Assembly: GCA_002689445.1 (NCBI GenBank)
Contig: NZGC01000030.1
Location: 1-40,170, forward strand
Length of the DNA stretch: 40,170 bases
Origin: Gammaproteobacteria bacterium
GTDB lineage: Bacteria > Pseudomonadota > Gammaproteobacteria > Pseudomonadales > Azotimanducaceae
Reading direction: 5' to 3'
Below the pieces are notes generated by a model. The model saw only the letters and a program-made list of their open reading frames with translations, searched no databases and was not told where the DNA came from. Positions 9,079-17,370 of the stretch are shown here, one piece after another; positions within the stretch are counted from its first letter, which is position 1; every line of letters begins with the position of its first letter. The translations under genes were made by a program, and so were the position numbers.

Positions 9079-9432
9079 CTAAACTGCTGCGGTGACCGCG
9101 ACTTCTACTTTTAACGCGGGCACCACGAGCTTCGATTCTACACAGACTCGAGTGGGAGCCGCATCTTTTGCCACCCAAACATCCCATACCGCGTTGAATT
9201 CTGCAAAATCTTCGATATCTGATAACCAAATTTGCGCGGTCAATAATCGAGATTTATCCGTTCCCGCCTTGGCCAATAGTTCTTCTAGGGTTTGCAAAAT
9301 TTCTGTGGCCTGCGCCCTCACCGTATCACCCCTTGTGGTATGCGCGACTTGACCCGCGGTTGATACCAAACCGCCATGAACCACCGCTTGGCTCATCCTT
9401 GCTCCACTGTCTATTCTGATTATATCCATCAT
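9079..9432 (-). CDS. RidA-family (YjgF/YER057c/UK114) protein
   Basis: RidA proteins are trimeric and remove reactive enamine/imine intermediates; many relatives have other or unknown roles. The 117-residue product has the family fold. The RidA active arginine (E. coli Arg105) is present as Arg95 in PTRVCVES, and the E. coli Glu120 equivalent is Glu110 in LKVEV. The Ser30 equivalent in the TSGQ motif is Ala (STAGQV), so it is not a canonical RidA1 and the substrate may differ. I chose ATG 9432, which has AAGGAA upstream. The frame is open to 9552, but that extension overlaps rnhB and has no family similarity. It is followed closely by the MBL hydrolase. Confidence 0.87.
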   Translation of the reverse strand: MMDIIRIDSGARMSQAVVHGGLVSTAGQVAHTTRGDTVRAQATEILQTLEELLAKAGTDKSRLLTAQIWLSDIEDFAEFNAVWDVWVAKDAAPTRVCVESKLVVPALKVEVAVTAAV

Positions 9433-9517
9433 ACGGTTCCTTACGTCGTTGCCACCCACCCTTGGGTTTGATCGCCATTTTCTACTCAATGACCCAATTC
9501 TTTGCTGGCGAGGGTCT

Positions 9518-10093
9518 TCATCTCTTTTGCAGCAGGGTTTTACAGGGTTCAAAACTCTTCCTATGATGCCGAGTCAAACCCAGAACCCCAAGCGCTGCTT
9601 TGTGCTGCGGGGTTGGATAACCCTTATGCCCAGCCAATCCGTAACCCGGGAAACGCGCATCCAACGCGATCATTTCATTGTCTCTGGCCACCTTGGCTAT
9701 AATCGCCCCCGCCTGAATGGCCGCCACCCGGCTATCCCCTTTAATGATCCATTTTGCTGGCATGGAGACCTCAGGTAAACGATTGCCATCAATCAGCGCG
9801 AGGTCCGCTCGAATCGCAAGGGCTGAAACGGCACGAGACATCGCTAATAAACTCGCGTTCAATATGTTGAGCTGGTCGATTTCATCTACTTCGGCGCGCC
9901 CTAGCGCCCACGCCAGAGCTTCATCTCTAATCTGCTGGTCAAGGGCATCACGTTTGATCGCGGACAAGGCCTTTGAATCTCTCAGGCCAGCGATGGGTTT
10001 TTTAGGGTTTAGCACCACCGCACCGGCCACCACCGGCCCCGCAATCGGTCCTCGCCCAACTTCATCAACGCCCGCAATGATCAGTCCCATCAT
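9518..10093 (-). CDS. rnhB: Ribonuclease HII
   Basis: RNase HII cuts RNA in RNA/DNA hybrids and at single ribonucleotides in duplex DNA. The 191-residue protein (E. coli 198) opens with the catalytic Asp-Glu in [13 protein letters not shown] at residues 8-20 and keeps LRDSKALS and the later acidic residues (ALIDGN). Its first ATG overlaps the lpxB stop codon in an ATGA, indicating translational coupling. In many gammaproteobacteria dnaE follows rnhB; here the superoperon ends and an unrelated RidA/MBL pair follows, so the usual synteny breaks at this point. Confidence 0.95.
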   Translation of the reverse strand: MMGLIIAGVDEVGRGPIAGPVVAGAVVLNPKKPIAGLRDSKALSAIKRDALDQQIRDEALAWALGRAEVDEIDQLNILNASLLAMSRAVSALAIRADLALIDGNRLPEVSMPAKWIIKGDSRVAAIQAGAIIAKVARDNEMIALDARFPGYGLAGHKGYPTPQHKAALGVLGLTRHHRKSFEPCKTLLQKR

Positions 10094-11253
10094 CGCAGGG
10101 AGCGCCCTTCAGCCAGAGCAATAATCGGTAAAGCCGCGTCTTCACCTAAATCCCCTATTAACATCTGATGAATCTGATCGTAACGATGCATCAGACTTTC
10201 ATGATGTTTGCCTAACAGCAAGCGGTTCACGCCCATCGCCAAATTTTCGCCGGACGCACGCGCTTGAAGATATTCATCGACGATGGCTTCGCCCGCTAGA
10301 ATGTTCGGCAAGGCAAAGTGTTCAAGCGTTACCAGACGCGAGACCACCGCATAGGTCAACGGCCCTAAGCGATAGGCCATCAACATGGGTTTTCGGAGCA
10401 GTAGCGCTTCCAGCGTTGCGGTGCCTGCGTTGACCAACACCACGTTACTGGCCGCCATAACCCCCATGGCATCGCCAATCTCCACCGTTACCTCATCCGA
10501 CAAGCCCGCTTGATCGACGTATCGCTCGATTTCTCGACCACGCCGCTCATTGGCGGCGGCAACCCGATATTTCAAATCCGGGGCCGTGTGTTGCAATTGG
10601 CGAACCGCGTCTAAATAGATCGGCATCATAGAAGCAACTTCTGCGTTTCGACTGCCGGGCAGCAAAGCAATCATGCGGTCAGCCTCTCCTAAACCGCGTC
10701 GCGCTCTGGATTCCTGCTCGTAACGTGCCAATTCATCAACATTGATCGCTGCAGCCCTTGGATGCCCGACAAATCTCACCGGGATACCATGTTGCTCATA
10801 GATCGCTGTTTCAAATGGGTATAGGGTCAACATCAAATCAATCCGGCGTTGGATGGTTTTGATACGACCTTGCCGCCAAGCCCATACCGAAGGCGATACA
10901 TAATGTACGGTTGGCGTCCCATTCTTTTTTATCAAGCCGGCGAGCAGCAAATTGAAAAAATTAAAATCAATGCCGATAAAAGCCGCAGGCGACAGCGATC
11001 GACATCGCGAGCGAACCTGCAAAAGCACCTTAATCAAAAACGGTAACTTCATGAGCGGGGCCACAAAACCGTTAACCGACAGTTCATCAATGTGGAACCA
11101 AGCCGACAGCCCTTCTGAGATCATCTTTTGGCCGCCGACACCCGAGAACTCGGCATGAGGTTGCTTGGTTTTTAGTGCTTTGATGAGGTCCGCGCCCAAC
11201 ACGTCACCTGAAGGCTCGCCTGCGACTAGGACGTAATGCGGCGCTCTGACCAT
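10090..11253 (-). CDS. lpxB: Lipid-A-disaccharide synthase
   Basis: LpxB is the membrane-associated glycosyltransferase that joins UDP-2,3-diacylglucosamine and lipid X into the tetraacyl disaccharide of lipid A. The 387-residue form starting at ATG 11253 (E. coli 382) begins [24 protein letters not shown] at 11289 in the same frame would overlap fabZ by 23 bases and has a poorer ribosome site. The [11 protein letters not shown] motif, LLPGSR and GTATLEA are present, and the residues matching essential E. coli Asp98 and Arg201 remain (Asp96 and the Arg of PGSR). However, the usual GIDxPDFN is GIDFNFFN and GHPLAD-type is GHPRAA, so this copy is divergent. It directly follows fabZ, where lpxA is normally found. 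Confidence 0.93.
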   Translation of the reverse strand: MVRAPHYVLVAGEPSGDVLGADLIKALKTKQPHAEFSGVGGQKMISEGLSAWFHIDELSVNGFVAPLMKLPFLIKVLLQVRSRCRSLSPAAFIGIDFNFFNLLLAGLIKKNGTPTVHYVSPSVWAWRQGRIKTIQRRIDLMLTLYPFETAIYEQHGIPVRFVGHPRAAAINVDELARYEQESRARRGLGEADRMIALLPGSRNAEVASMMPIYLDAVRQLQHTAPDLKYRVAAANERRGREIERYVDQAGLSDEVTVEIGDAMGVMAASNVVLVNAGTATLEALLLRKPMLMAYRLGPLTYAVVSRLVTLEHFALPNILAGEAIVDEYLQARASGENLAMGVNRLLLGKHHESLMHRYDQIHQMLIGDLGEDAALPIIALAEGRSLR

Positions 11254-11266
11254 GGAGCCGAGTGCC

Positions 11267-11704
11267 CTAGTCGACTTTCTGCTCGGCACACGTCAACCGA
11301 GTGCTACAAACCAGACGATCATCAACGAATGCGCGACCCTCAGCTTTCATCCAGTGACTCCTTAGATTGACGATTTCGACCTCCAATCTCAACTGATCAC
11401 CGGGTACTACCGACTGCTTAAACTTGGTTTTATCGGTACCCGCTAGATAATAGATATAACCATCATCCAAGGTGCGCCCTCTCGATGCAAACGCCAAAAT
11501 TCCCGCTGCCTGTGCCAATGCTTCAACGATCATCACGCCGGGAAAAACAGGGGTGTCTGGAAAGTGACCGGTAAAAATGGGCTCATTGATGGAAACGTTT
11601 TTAAGACAAACAATACGCTTATCGGCGTCAATCTCGACAACTCTGTCAACCAACAAAAAAGGATAGCGGTGTGGCAACAGGCGCCAAATTTCGGTTACGT
11701 CCAT
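11267..11704 (-). CDS. fabZ: (3R)-hydroxyacyl-[acyl-carrier-protein] dehydratase FabZ
   Basis: FabZ dehydrates 3-hydroxyacyl-ACP in fatty acid elongation, and its substrate pool is shared with lipid A synthesis. The 145-residue protein matches the family length. The hot-dog fold active site is clear: the catalytic His in GHFPDTPVFPGV and the Glu in MIVEALAQAAG. The N-terminal LLPHRYPFLLVDRV is also diagnostic. AGGAG lies just before the ATG. It sits between lpxD and lpxB on the same strand; the gene expected next, lpxA, is absent, and only about 13 bases separate the fabZ stop from the favoured lpxB start. Confidence 0.97.
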   Translation of the reverse strand: MDVTEIWRLLPHRYPFLLVDRVVEIDADKRIVCLKNVSINEPIFTGHFPDTPVFPGVMIVEALAQAAGILAFASRGRTLDDGYIYYLAGTDKTKFKQSVVPGDQLRLEVEIVNLRSHWMKAEGRAFVDDRLVCSTRLTCAEQKVD

Positions 11705-11764
11705 CTCATTCTCCTATCGCATCTTGTAGAAGGCTCATGCCTTCCTACTCAACCGCTCTCGAGA

Positions 11765-12793
11765 CTAGTCACTGTCCCGGGTTGGGTTGCTCTCCAGCCG
11801 ACGTAGTCGTCGATAAACGTCCTCTAGCCGCTTAAACACCGCGACATTGCGCCGCCATTGCTTCCCTGGCATCAATCCCGTGCCGGAACTATACCGCCCC
11901 GGTGTTTCAATCGATTGGGTCACTAAACTCATCGCTGAGATTTCTACCTGGTCACAGATGGTCAGCTGATCGACAATCCCTACGGCGCCACCAATCAAGC
12001 AATAAGCCCCGATACGGGTACTGCCAGCGATCGCGGTCGCACCGGAAATCGCTGTGTGAGGTCCTATTTTTACCCCGTGACCAATCTGTACTTGGTTGTC
12101 GATTTTGACACCTTGACCAATCTCGGTATGCGTTAAGGCCCCTCGATCGATGGTCGTGCCTGCACCGATATCAACATCATCGGCAATCCATACGCTATAC
12201 ACTTGGGGGATCCGTTGCAGACTGGCGCTCTTGGCATCAAACTCATAGCCAAAGCCATCAGCGCCGACTATGGCACCTGCATGAACGATACACCGCGCTC
12301 CCAATTGCACCTCGTGATAGAGCACCACATTCGCATGCAGCTGACTGTGTGCACCCACTCGCGCCCCTTCTCCGACCACCGTTCCTGGCCCTAAGGAAGC
12401 CCCTTCACCAACGACCGCGCCGGCTCGAACAACTGCATGGGGCCCCACGGTTACGTCTGCACCCACTTCTGCCGCAGGATCAATCACTGCGGTTGGGTGG
12501 ATTCCATGCCAACGTTCGCTCTTGTCGAACAAGGCCGCTATTTCTGCCCAGGTCAGTCTTGGCTGATTGGAGACAAGGCCTGGCCCCTGCAAGAGACTGA
12601 CGTGTTCCGGGGCAACCACCACCGCGCCCGCTTTCGATTCCGCCAGTGTCTTTCGGTACTTTGAATTGAAAAGGAAGCTAAGATGGTGGGGCTTTGCTTC
12701 GTCCAGGGCAGCAATACCCTGGATAAGCGTGCTCCCATCGCCAATCACCTTCAGCTCAAACTGTTTGCCAAGTTCTGCTAGGGTAATTTCCAA
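11765..12793 (-). CDS. lpxD: UDP-3-O-(3-hydroxyacyl)glucosamine N-acyltransferase
   Basis: LpxD adds the second, N-linked hydroxyacyl chain to UDP-3-O-acyl-glucosamine in lipid A synthesis. The 342-residue protein (E. coli 341) has the N-terminal uridine-binding domain, then a long left-handed beta-helix of hexapeptide repeats from about 100 to 300 (for example TVGPHAVVRAGAVVGEGA), including GHGVKIGPHTAISG with the likely catalytic His, and a short C-terminal helical tail. The start is a TTG at 12793 with AGG upstream; an in-frame stop close upstream leaves no ATG choice before it. The gene begins 19 bases after the skp stop codon. Confidence 0.95.
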   Translation of the reverse strand: MEITLAELGKQFELKVIGDGSTLIQGIAALDEAKPHHLSFLFNSKYRKTLAESKAGAVVVAPEHVSLLQGPGLVSNQPRLTWAEIAALFDKSERWHGIHPTAVIDPAAEVGADVTVGPHAVVRAGAVVGEGASLGPGTVVGEGARVGAHSQLHANVVLYHEVQLGARCIVHAGAIVGADGFGYEFDAKSASLQRIPQVYSVWIADDVDIGAGTTIDRGALTHTEIGQGVKIDNQVQIGHGVKIGPHTAISGATAIAGSTRIGAYCLIGGAVGIVDQLTICDQVEISAMSLVTQSIETPGRYSSGTGLMPGKQWRRNVAVFKRLEDVYRRLRRLESNPTRDSD

Positions 12794-12812
12794 TGGGAGC
12801 CTGGTTACAACG

Positions 12813-13334
12813 TTATTGCGATGAATTCATTTCGTTGAGTTTTTCGGTCACTTTCCGCGTGACGTCGTACAAATCGCCGACATAGAGCGCCGCCCCTCGG
12901 GGTAGAATCATGTCGTAATCATTTTCAAGGACCAGTTCCTCGATCGCCTTGCGAACCTTGTCCTCGGTACCCGCGAATAACTCGCTCTGTCTTGCTGCAA
13001 CTTCTTTCTGCAGCTTCTGCCGCTGATAAACGAAGTCATTGTTCAATGATTCGATTTCCTGTTGCATTCGACGCTTTTCACTGTCACTCATCACCTCGTT
13101 ATCTTTCTGCATTTTTTGCAAAAGTTCAGCGGCTTCAGTCTGAATTTTCTTAATGGTGTCTTCGTCTGTTCGAAACTCCTCTTGAAGCTGTCGCAGTAGC
13201 TTTTGGGCGTCCTCAGAACCCGCAATGGCCCGATCAACATCCACTACCGCCAACTTCATCTCCGCTGCCACGTTTACCGAGAAAACACTCGTGACTATGA
13301 TTAAACCGGCGCTCAACACTTTTATCCAACGCAC
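12813..13334 (-). CDS. skp: Periplasmic outer-membrane protein chaperone Skp (OmpH)
   Basis: Skp is a trimeric jellyfish-shaped chaperone that holds unfolded outer-membrane proteins on their way to BamA. The 173-residue product has a signal peptide (MRWIK, then a hydrophobic stretch, cleavage after VAA near residue 24), the short beta core LAVVDVDRAI, a long Lys/Glu/Gln-rich coiled coil (about 45-135), and the closing ILPRGAALYVGDLYDVT segment. I chose the GTG at 13334 because AAGGAG lies 7 bases before it; the ATG at 13358 adds eight basic residues and has no good ribosome site. It lies just downstream of bamA, as in most gammaproteobacteria, but across a 258-base spacer. Confidence 0.92.
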   Translation of the reverse strand: MRWIKVLSAGLIIVTSVFSVNVAAEMKLAVVDVDRAIAGSEDAQKLLRQLQEEFRTDEDTIKKIQTEAAELLQKMQKDNEVMSDSEKRRMQQEIESLNNDFVYQRQKLQKEVAARQSELFAGTEDKVRKAIEELVLENDYDMILPRGAALYVGDLYDVTRKVTEKLNEMNSSQ

Positions 13335-13592
13335 AACGCTTCTCCTTGCTACAACCATTAATACATTACTGTTCAGTTTTATTGCTCGCTCTACGCTTCA
13401 AATTGACTCGCAAGCTCGCTCCATGGGATCTCCCCCAAACGGGCGGTGATTAAATTTTTTGCTTACCTGATTTTTTAGATCCCAGTCTAGAATTTCATCC
13501 TCGACTCTGGCCTCAAGTATAACACCGGTCCCTGCGGCGGCAGATCTTGTCATAACCTGCCACCAGATTCAAATCATTAGACTGCAAGGGTC
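13335..13592 (-). promoter_or_regulatory. bamA-skp spacer with candidate extended -10 promoter and leader dyad
   Basis: This 258-base gap on the leftward strand is large for the block. It contains TGTTATACT (reverse strand, 13516-13524), an extended -10 match that could work without a good -35 box (only TCTGCC stands 17 bases upstream). Downstream of it, GGGATCT at 13477-13483 and AGATCCC at 13425-13431 (reverse-strand reading) form a 7-base inverted repeat in the putative leader. I see no gene here. A secondary promoter for skp-lpxD-fabZ-lpxB-rnhB is the simplest reading. Confidence 0.35.
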
Positions 13593-15941
13593 TTAGAAAG
13601 TTCGACCAAGCTCAAACTGAAAAACCTCGCTCTCATCGCCATCTCGACGATTAAAAGGATAAGCAATGGCAAAACTGATTGGCGCGAAACCGGTTATCCA
13701 GGTGACTGACAGTCCCGCGGAGTACCTCAGTTCACCTTCTGATAGATCAAGACAATAAACGGAAATATCCGGACAATTGGTGTTGAAGACGTTACCCGCA
13801 TCGACAAACATTGCAGCCTTTAACGATCGTTGGTCTTCGACAAAGGGCAAAGGAAAGAGAATTTCAGCACTGCCTTCTATCAGCACATTCCCTCCGACAG
13901 GATCTGGCTCACCAAACTGGTCATTCGGGGAACGCGTAGTTCTTGGGCCTAAGGTGTTCGATTCATAACCTCTGACAGAGCCCATGCCGCCCGAATAAAA
14001 GTGTTTATAAAAAGGGTAGGTTTCGGTGCTGCCATAGGTCCCGCCATAACCTAAATCTGTTCGCAGCCGCAATGTTAACTGCCGAGTCAAGGGGAAGAAG
14101 ATTTGTCCTGAATAATTAATTCTAAAGAACTCTAATTGACTACCCGGTACTGTGGCTTCTACCGAAAGACTCTGGGAGCGGCCAGCCGTTGGCAGCAGTC
14201 CCCGATTGAGGGCAGACATTGAATAAGCCGCCTGAACTGTCATCAATGAAAACTCATTGCCTTCCTTGGCCAGAAAGCGGGAAATTTCTTGAGCAGGGAA
14301 AATCCCTTCTTTGATTTCCGTGTTTTCTGCACCGATGGAGAAGTTGATTCGCGACACTTCATTAATCGGGTAACCAAAATTGATCGAAGCACCCAGCGAA
14401 TCGGTTGAAAACCTCGCAATATTGCGCTCGTCAAAGGAGGTGCTGCGATAGAAAATCGAATAACCTCGGCTCACTCCATCAACGGTAAAGTAGGGATCAA
14501 AAAACGATAGATTATAGGAAGTTTGATAGGAACTTCGATTGACCGATAGATTAAAGGAATTACCCGATCCAAATACATTGGACTCTTGATAGCTCAATCC
14601 AATAATTGCGCCATAATCTTGGGCGTAGCCAAAGGTTGCAGAGACTGCTCCTGAGGGTTGCTCCTCGACCGTATATTCCACATCAATCTGATCTTCCACT
14701 CCAGGCACCGAGGGCGTTTCAACCGAGACTTCCTTAAAATACCCCAAGCGCTCTAATCTCAGTTTGGAGGCCTCGATATAAGCATTGGAGGCCCATCCTC
14801 CCTCCATTTGGCGCATTTCCCGACGGAGGACTTCATCTTGGGTTAGGGTATTGCCTCGGAAGGAGATCCGCCGAACATAAGCTCGACTCCCTGCATCAAC
14901 AAAAAACCGCACTGTCACGGTTTCGCCATCCTCAGCCAGGGCGGGGTTACCCGTCGCACTTGCAAACGTGTAGCCCGCGTTCCCCAAAATCGTTTCGATG
15001 CGCTCCTCTGAGGCGGTCATCAGTTCTCTTGAGTAAATTTGACCTTCTCGCGACAAGATCAACGACCGAATGGTCGCTTCTGGGATATCTCTGAGTTCAC
15101 CCGAAATCTCAACCGCGCCAACCTTAAATTGCTCGCCTTCGGAAACATTGATGGTGATATACACGTCTTCCATGTTCGGTGCGATCGCCACTTGCGTGGA
15201 ATCGACCCGAAAATTCAGATAGCCCCGGTCTAAATAATAAGATTCAAGGTTTTCTAAATCACCTTTGAGTTTTTCCCTGGAATACTGCCCGTCCTTGGTA
15301 TACCAAGACAACAGACCCGGCAATCTAAGTTCAAAGAGATCCCTCAGGGTCGCATCGTCATACACTGTGTTTCCCACGATGTTGATATGCCTGATCCCCG
15401 AGACACTGCCTTCATCTACCTCAACCTTAATCCCCACGCGATTACGCGGTAAGCTCTCTACGTCAGTCGCGATTTTCGCATCATACCGGCCTTGAATCAC
15501 GTATTGCCGCTCAAGTTCTGCACCCATTTGGTCAAGAGTGACTTTCTTGAAAATCTCGCCTTCAGCCAACCCGGCACCACTGAGACCTTCGAGCAACGCT
15601 TCCGTTTTGATCGCCTTATTGCCTTCAATTTCAATGGTATCGATCGTGGGTCGCTCACTGACAATGATCAGTAATACGTTGCCGTCTCGGCCGACTTTGA
15701 CATCATCAAAATTTTCCGTTCGAAACAGCGCTCGAATAATCTGCCGAAGACCTTCCTCATTGACCTCATCCCCAACATTAAAGGGAATCGCACCAAAAAC
15801 AGCGCCGGCGCCAATACGCTGCAAGCCTTCCACCCGCACGTCCGAGATGACAAAGGCTTGCGCCCCACTCGCTGCACTGAGGCAAAGGAGTAATGCAGCG
15901 AAGCGAAGAATCTTTTTGAAGTCTGAGGCGATCACGAACAT
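13593..15941 (-). CDS. bamA: Outer membrane protein assembly factor BamA (Omp85)
   Basis: BamA is the central beta-barrel of the BAM complex that folds and inserts outer-membrane proteins. From the ATG at 15941 it has 782 residues (E. coli 810): a signal peptide ending at GAQA near residue 29, five POTRA domains to about residue 415, and a 16-strand barrel. The barrel ends with Phe (FQFELGRTF), the usual beta-signal. Loop 6 carries the conserved VRGYES motif (V/IRGF/Y). Other possible starts are ATG 15965, which overlaps rseP by 20 bases, and GTG 15935, which has AGGA at ideal spacing; the signal peptide is intact with any of them. Confidence 0.95.
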   Translation of the reverse strand: MFVIASDFKKILRFAALLLCLSAASGAQAFVISDVRVEGLQRIGAGAVFGAIPFNVGDEVNEEGLRQIIRALFRTENFDDVKVGRDGNVLLIIVSERPTIDTIEIEGNKAIKTEALLEGLSGAGLAEGEIFKKVTLDQMGAELERQYVIQGRYDAKIATDVESLPRNRVGIKVEVDEGSVSGIRHINIVGNTVYDDATLRDLFELRLPGLLSWYTKDGQYSREKLKGDLENLESYYLDRGYLNFRVDSTQVAIAPNMEDVYITINVSEGEQFKVGAVEISGELRDIPEATIRSLILSREGQIYSRELMTASEERIETILGNAGYTFASATGNPALAEDGETVTVRFFVDAGSRAYVRRISFRGNTLTQDEVLRREMRQMEGGWASNAYIEASKLRLERLGYFKEVSVETPSVPGVEDQIDVEYTVEEQPSGAVSATFGYAQDYGAIIGLSYQESNVFGSGNSFNLSVNRSSYQTSYNLSFFDPYFTVDGVSRGYSIFYRSTSFDERNIARFSTDSLGASINFGYPINEVSRINFSIGAENTEIKEGIFPAQEISRFLAKEGNEFSLMTVQAAYSMSALNRGLLPTAGRSQSLSVEATVPGSQLEFFRINYSGQIFFPLTRQLTLRLRTDLGYGGTYGSTETYPFYKHFYSGGMGSVRGYESNTLGPRTTRSPNDQFGEPDPVGGNVLIEGSAEILFPLPFVEDQRSLKAAMFVDAGNVFNTNCPDISVYCLDLSEGELRYSAGLSVTWITGFAPISFAIAYPFNRRDGDESEVFQFELGRTF

Positions 15942-15945
15942 CCTG

Positions 15946-17370
15946 TTAGAGGCGTAAAAGATCATTATAGAAGGCTAGCATCATGATTCCTACTAATAAG
16001 ACCATACCCACTTGTAGGCCCCACAGTTGAACCCGTTCCGGAACGGGCCGTCGCGTGACTGCCTCGATGAAAAAATAGAACAAATGACCCCCGTCGAGCA
16101 TCGGAATTGGAAGGAGGTTGAGTACGCCAAGGCTGATACTCACTAATGCAATAAATGTTACGAAACTTTCTAAACTGGTTTGGGCGGTTTGATTGGCAAT
16201 CTTGGCGATGGTAATCGGACCGCTGAGATTGCTGGTCGATATCAACCCTTGAACCATTTTCACCAAACTGTTCACGGTAAAGCCGATCATATCGGCGGTT
16301 TTTTCCAGCGCTGGGAGCCAGGCCCAATACAGTGGTTCACTGACGACCCTTTGCAGTTCTTCTGGCCATGCTGTCGAACCAATCCCGACTCCGATTCGCC
16401 CTATTGTTGCGCCCTCGATAACCACCGCCTCAGGACGAACATTTAAGTAGACGACTTGGCCATCTCGATCCACTTCAAGCGCCAGCCGCTGCCCTGGATT
16501 GGCTTGGATCATCTCCACAAACCCTTGCCAGCCCGACACAATCTGACCCTCTATCTTGAGTACTTGATCGCCTGAACGAAGGCCCGCAGTTTCTGCCGCT
16601 CCACCGGGCAGGATATCACCTAACACCGCTGGGATGGGTGGCCGGCTTAACAGCAACCCCAGGGCAAGCGCCGGGTTGGGTTCCTCCTCCTGGATCAAAA
16701 AGGCATCGATCGGAATCGATAAGGATTGTGTCTTACCCGCCGCGAAGGGTTTGACCTCGATTAGGATGGCACCGCTTTCACCCAACCGATCGAACAAAGC
16801 AAGATTGACCTGCCGCCAAGTTCGCGTTTGTTGCCCATCAACGGTTAAAATTTCGCTCCCCTTACCCAGCTTCAACTCGGCGGCCGGTGATCCAGCCGGT
16901 GGGGTATCAATCACTGGCGCAACCCCTGAGACGCCAGCGGTGAACAACAGCCAATATAAGACAAATGCCAACAAGAAATTTGCCGCTGGACCTGCCGCTA
17001 CAATCGCTGTACGAGCCAACAAGGATTGGCGATTGAAAGCGTAATCCCTGAGATGCTCTGGGACATAACCCTCGCGTTCATCAAGCATCTTGACGTAGCC
17101 GCCTAGGGGAATCATGGCAATACAATATTCGGTCTCTGGTAGCGGCTCTTGGTTGTCTCCCGGATATTGCTGCGCAACCACCGATTGCTCCACTGATGGG
17201 GCACTGGAACCTCTTTTAAACACGACCAACGGCCGCCCGAAGCCAACACTGAAACGCTCTACCAAAACGCCGCAACGGCGAGCCACATAAAAGTGGCCAA
17301 ATTCATGGACAGTAACCAAAATTGCGATCGTGACAATCAAGGCCAGTATACTTTGCAGGATTTCAATCAT
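15946..17370 (-). CDS. rseP: Site-2 intramembrane zinc metalloprotease RseP
   Basis: RseP cuts the anti-sigma factor RseA within the membrane during the sigma-E envelope stress response and also clears signal peptides. The 474-residue protein shows the catalytic HEFGH at residues 22-26, GGYVKMLDER at 90-99, two PDZ domains (about 125-310), and the C-terminal NLLPIPMLDGGHL with the third zinc ligand. Four membrane helices are expected. It is longer than E. coli RseP (450) mainly because of an insertion of about 23 residues just before TEYCIAMIPLGG. Its ATG lies inside the 3' end of dxr (8-base overlap), indicating coupling. Confidence 0.95.
   Translation of the reverse strand: MIEILQSILALIVTIAILVTVHEFGHFYVARRCGVLVERFSVGFGRPLVVFKRGSSAPSVEQSVVAQQYPGDNQEPLPETEYCIAMIPLGGYVKMLDEREGYVPEHLRDYAFNRQSLLARTAIVAAGPAANFLLAFVLYWLLFTAGVSGVAPVIDTPPAGSPAAELKLGKGSEILTVDGQQTRTWRQVNLALFDRLGESGAILIEVKPFAAGKTQSLSIPIDAFLIQEEEPNPALALGLLLSRPPIPAVLGDILPGGAAETAGLRSGDQVLKIEGQIVSGWQGFVEMIQANPGQRLALEVDRDGQVVYLNVRPEAVVIEGATIGRIGVGIGSTAWPEELQRVVSEPLYWAWLPALEKTADMIGFTVNSLVKMVQGLISTSNLSGPITIAKIANQTAQTSLESFVTFIALVSISLGVLNLLPIPMLDGGHLFYFFIEAVTRRPVPERVQLWGLQVGMVLLVGIMMLAFYNDLLRL

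Noticed and set aside
9433-9552. Longer RidA start at 9552
   Set aside because: The added 40 residues overlap rnhB, show no RidA similarity, and ATG 9432 has AAGGAA upstream.
13403-13429. Eight-codon mini-cistron before skp with GGGGGAG upstream
   Set aside because: It is too short and of unremarkable composition; no leader-peptide logic such as runs of one amino acid is visible.
15538-15957. 139-codon rightward open frame inside bamA
   Set aside because: It lies wholly antisense to bamA, has low-complexity Ser/Pro composition and no ribosome site that I could support.
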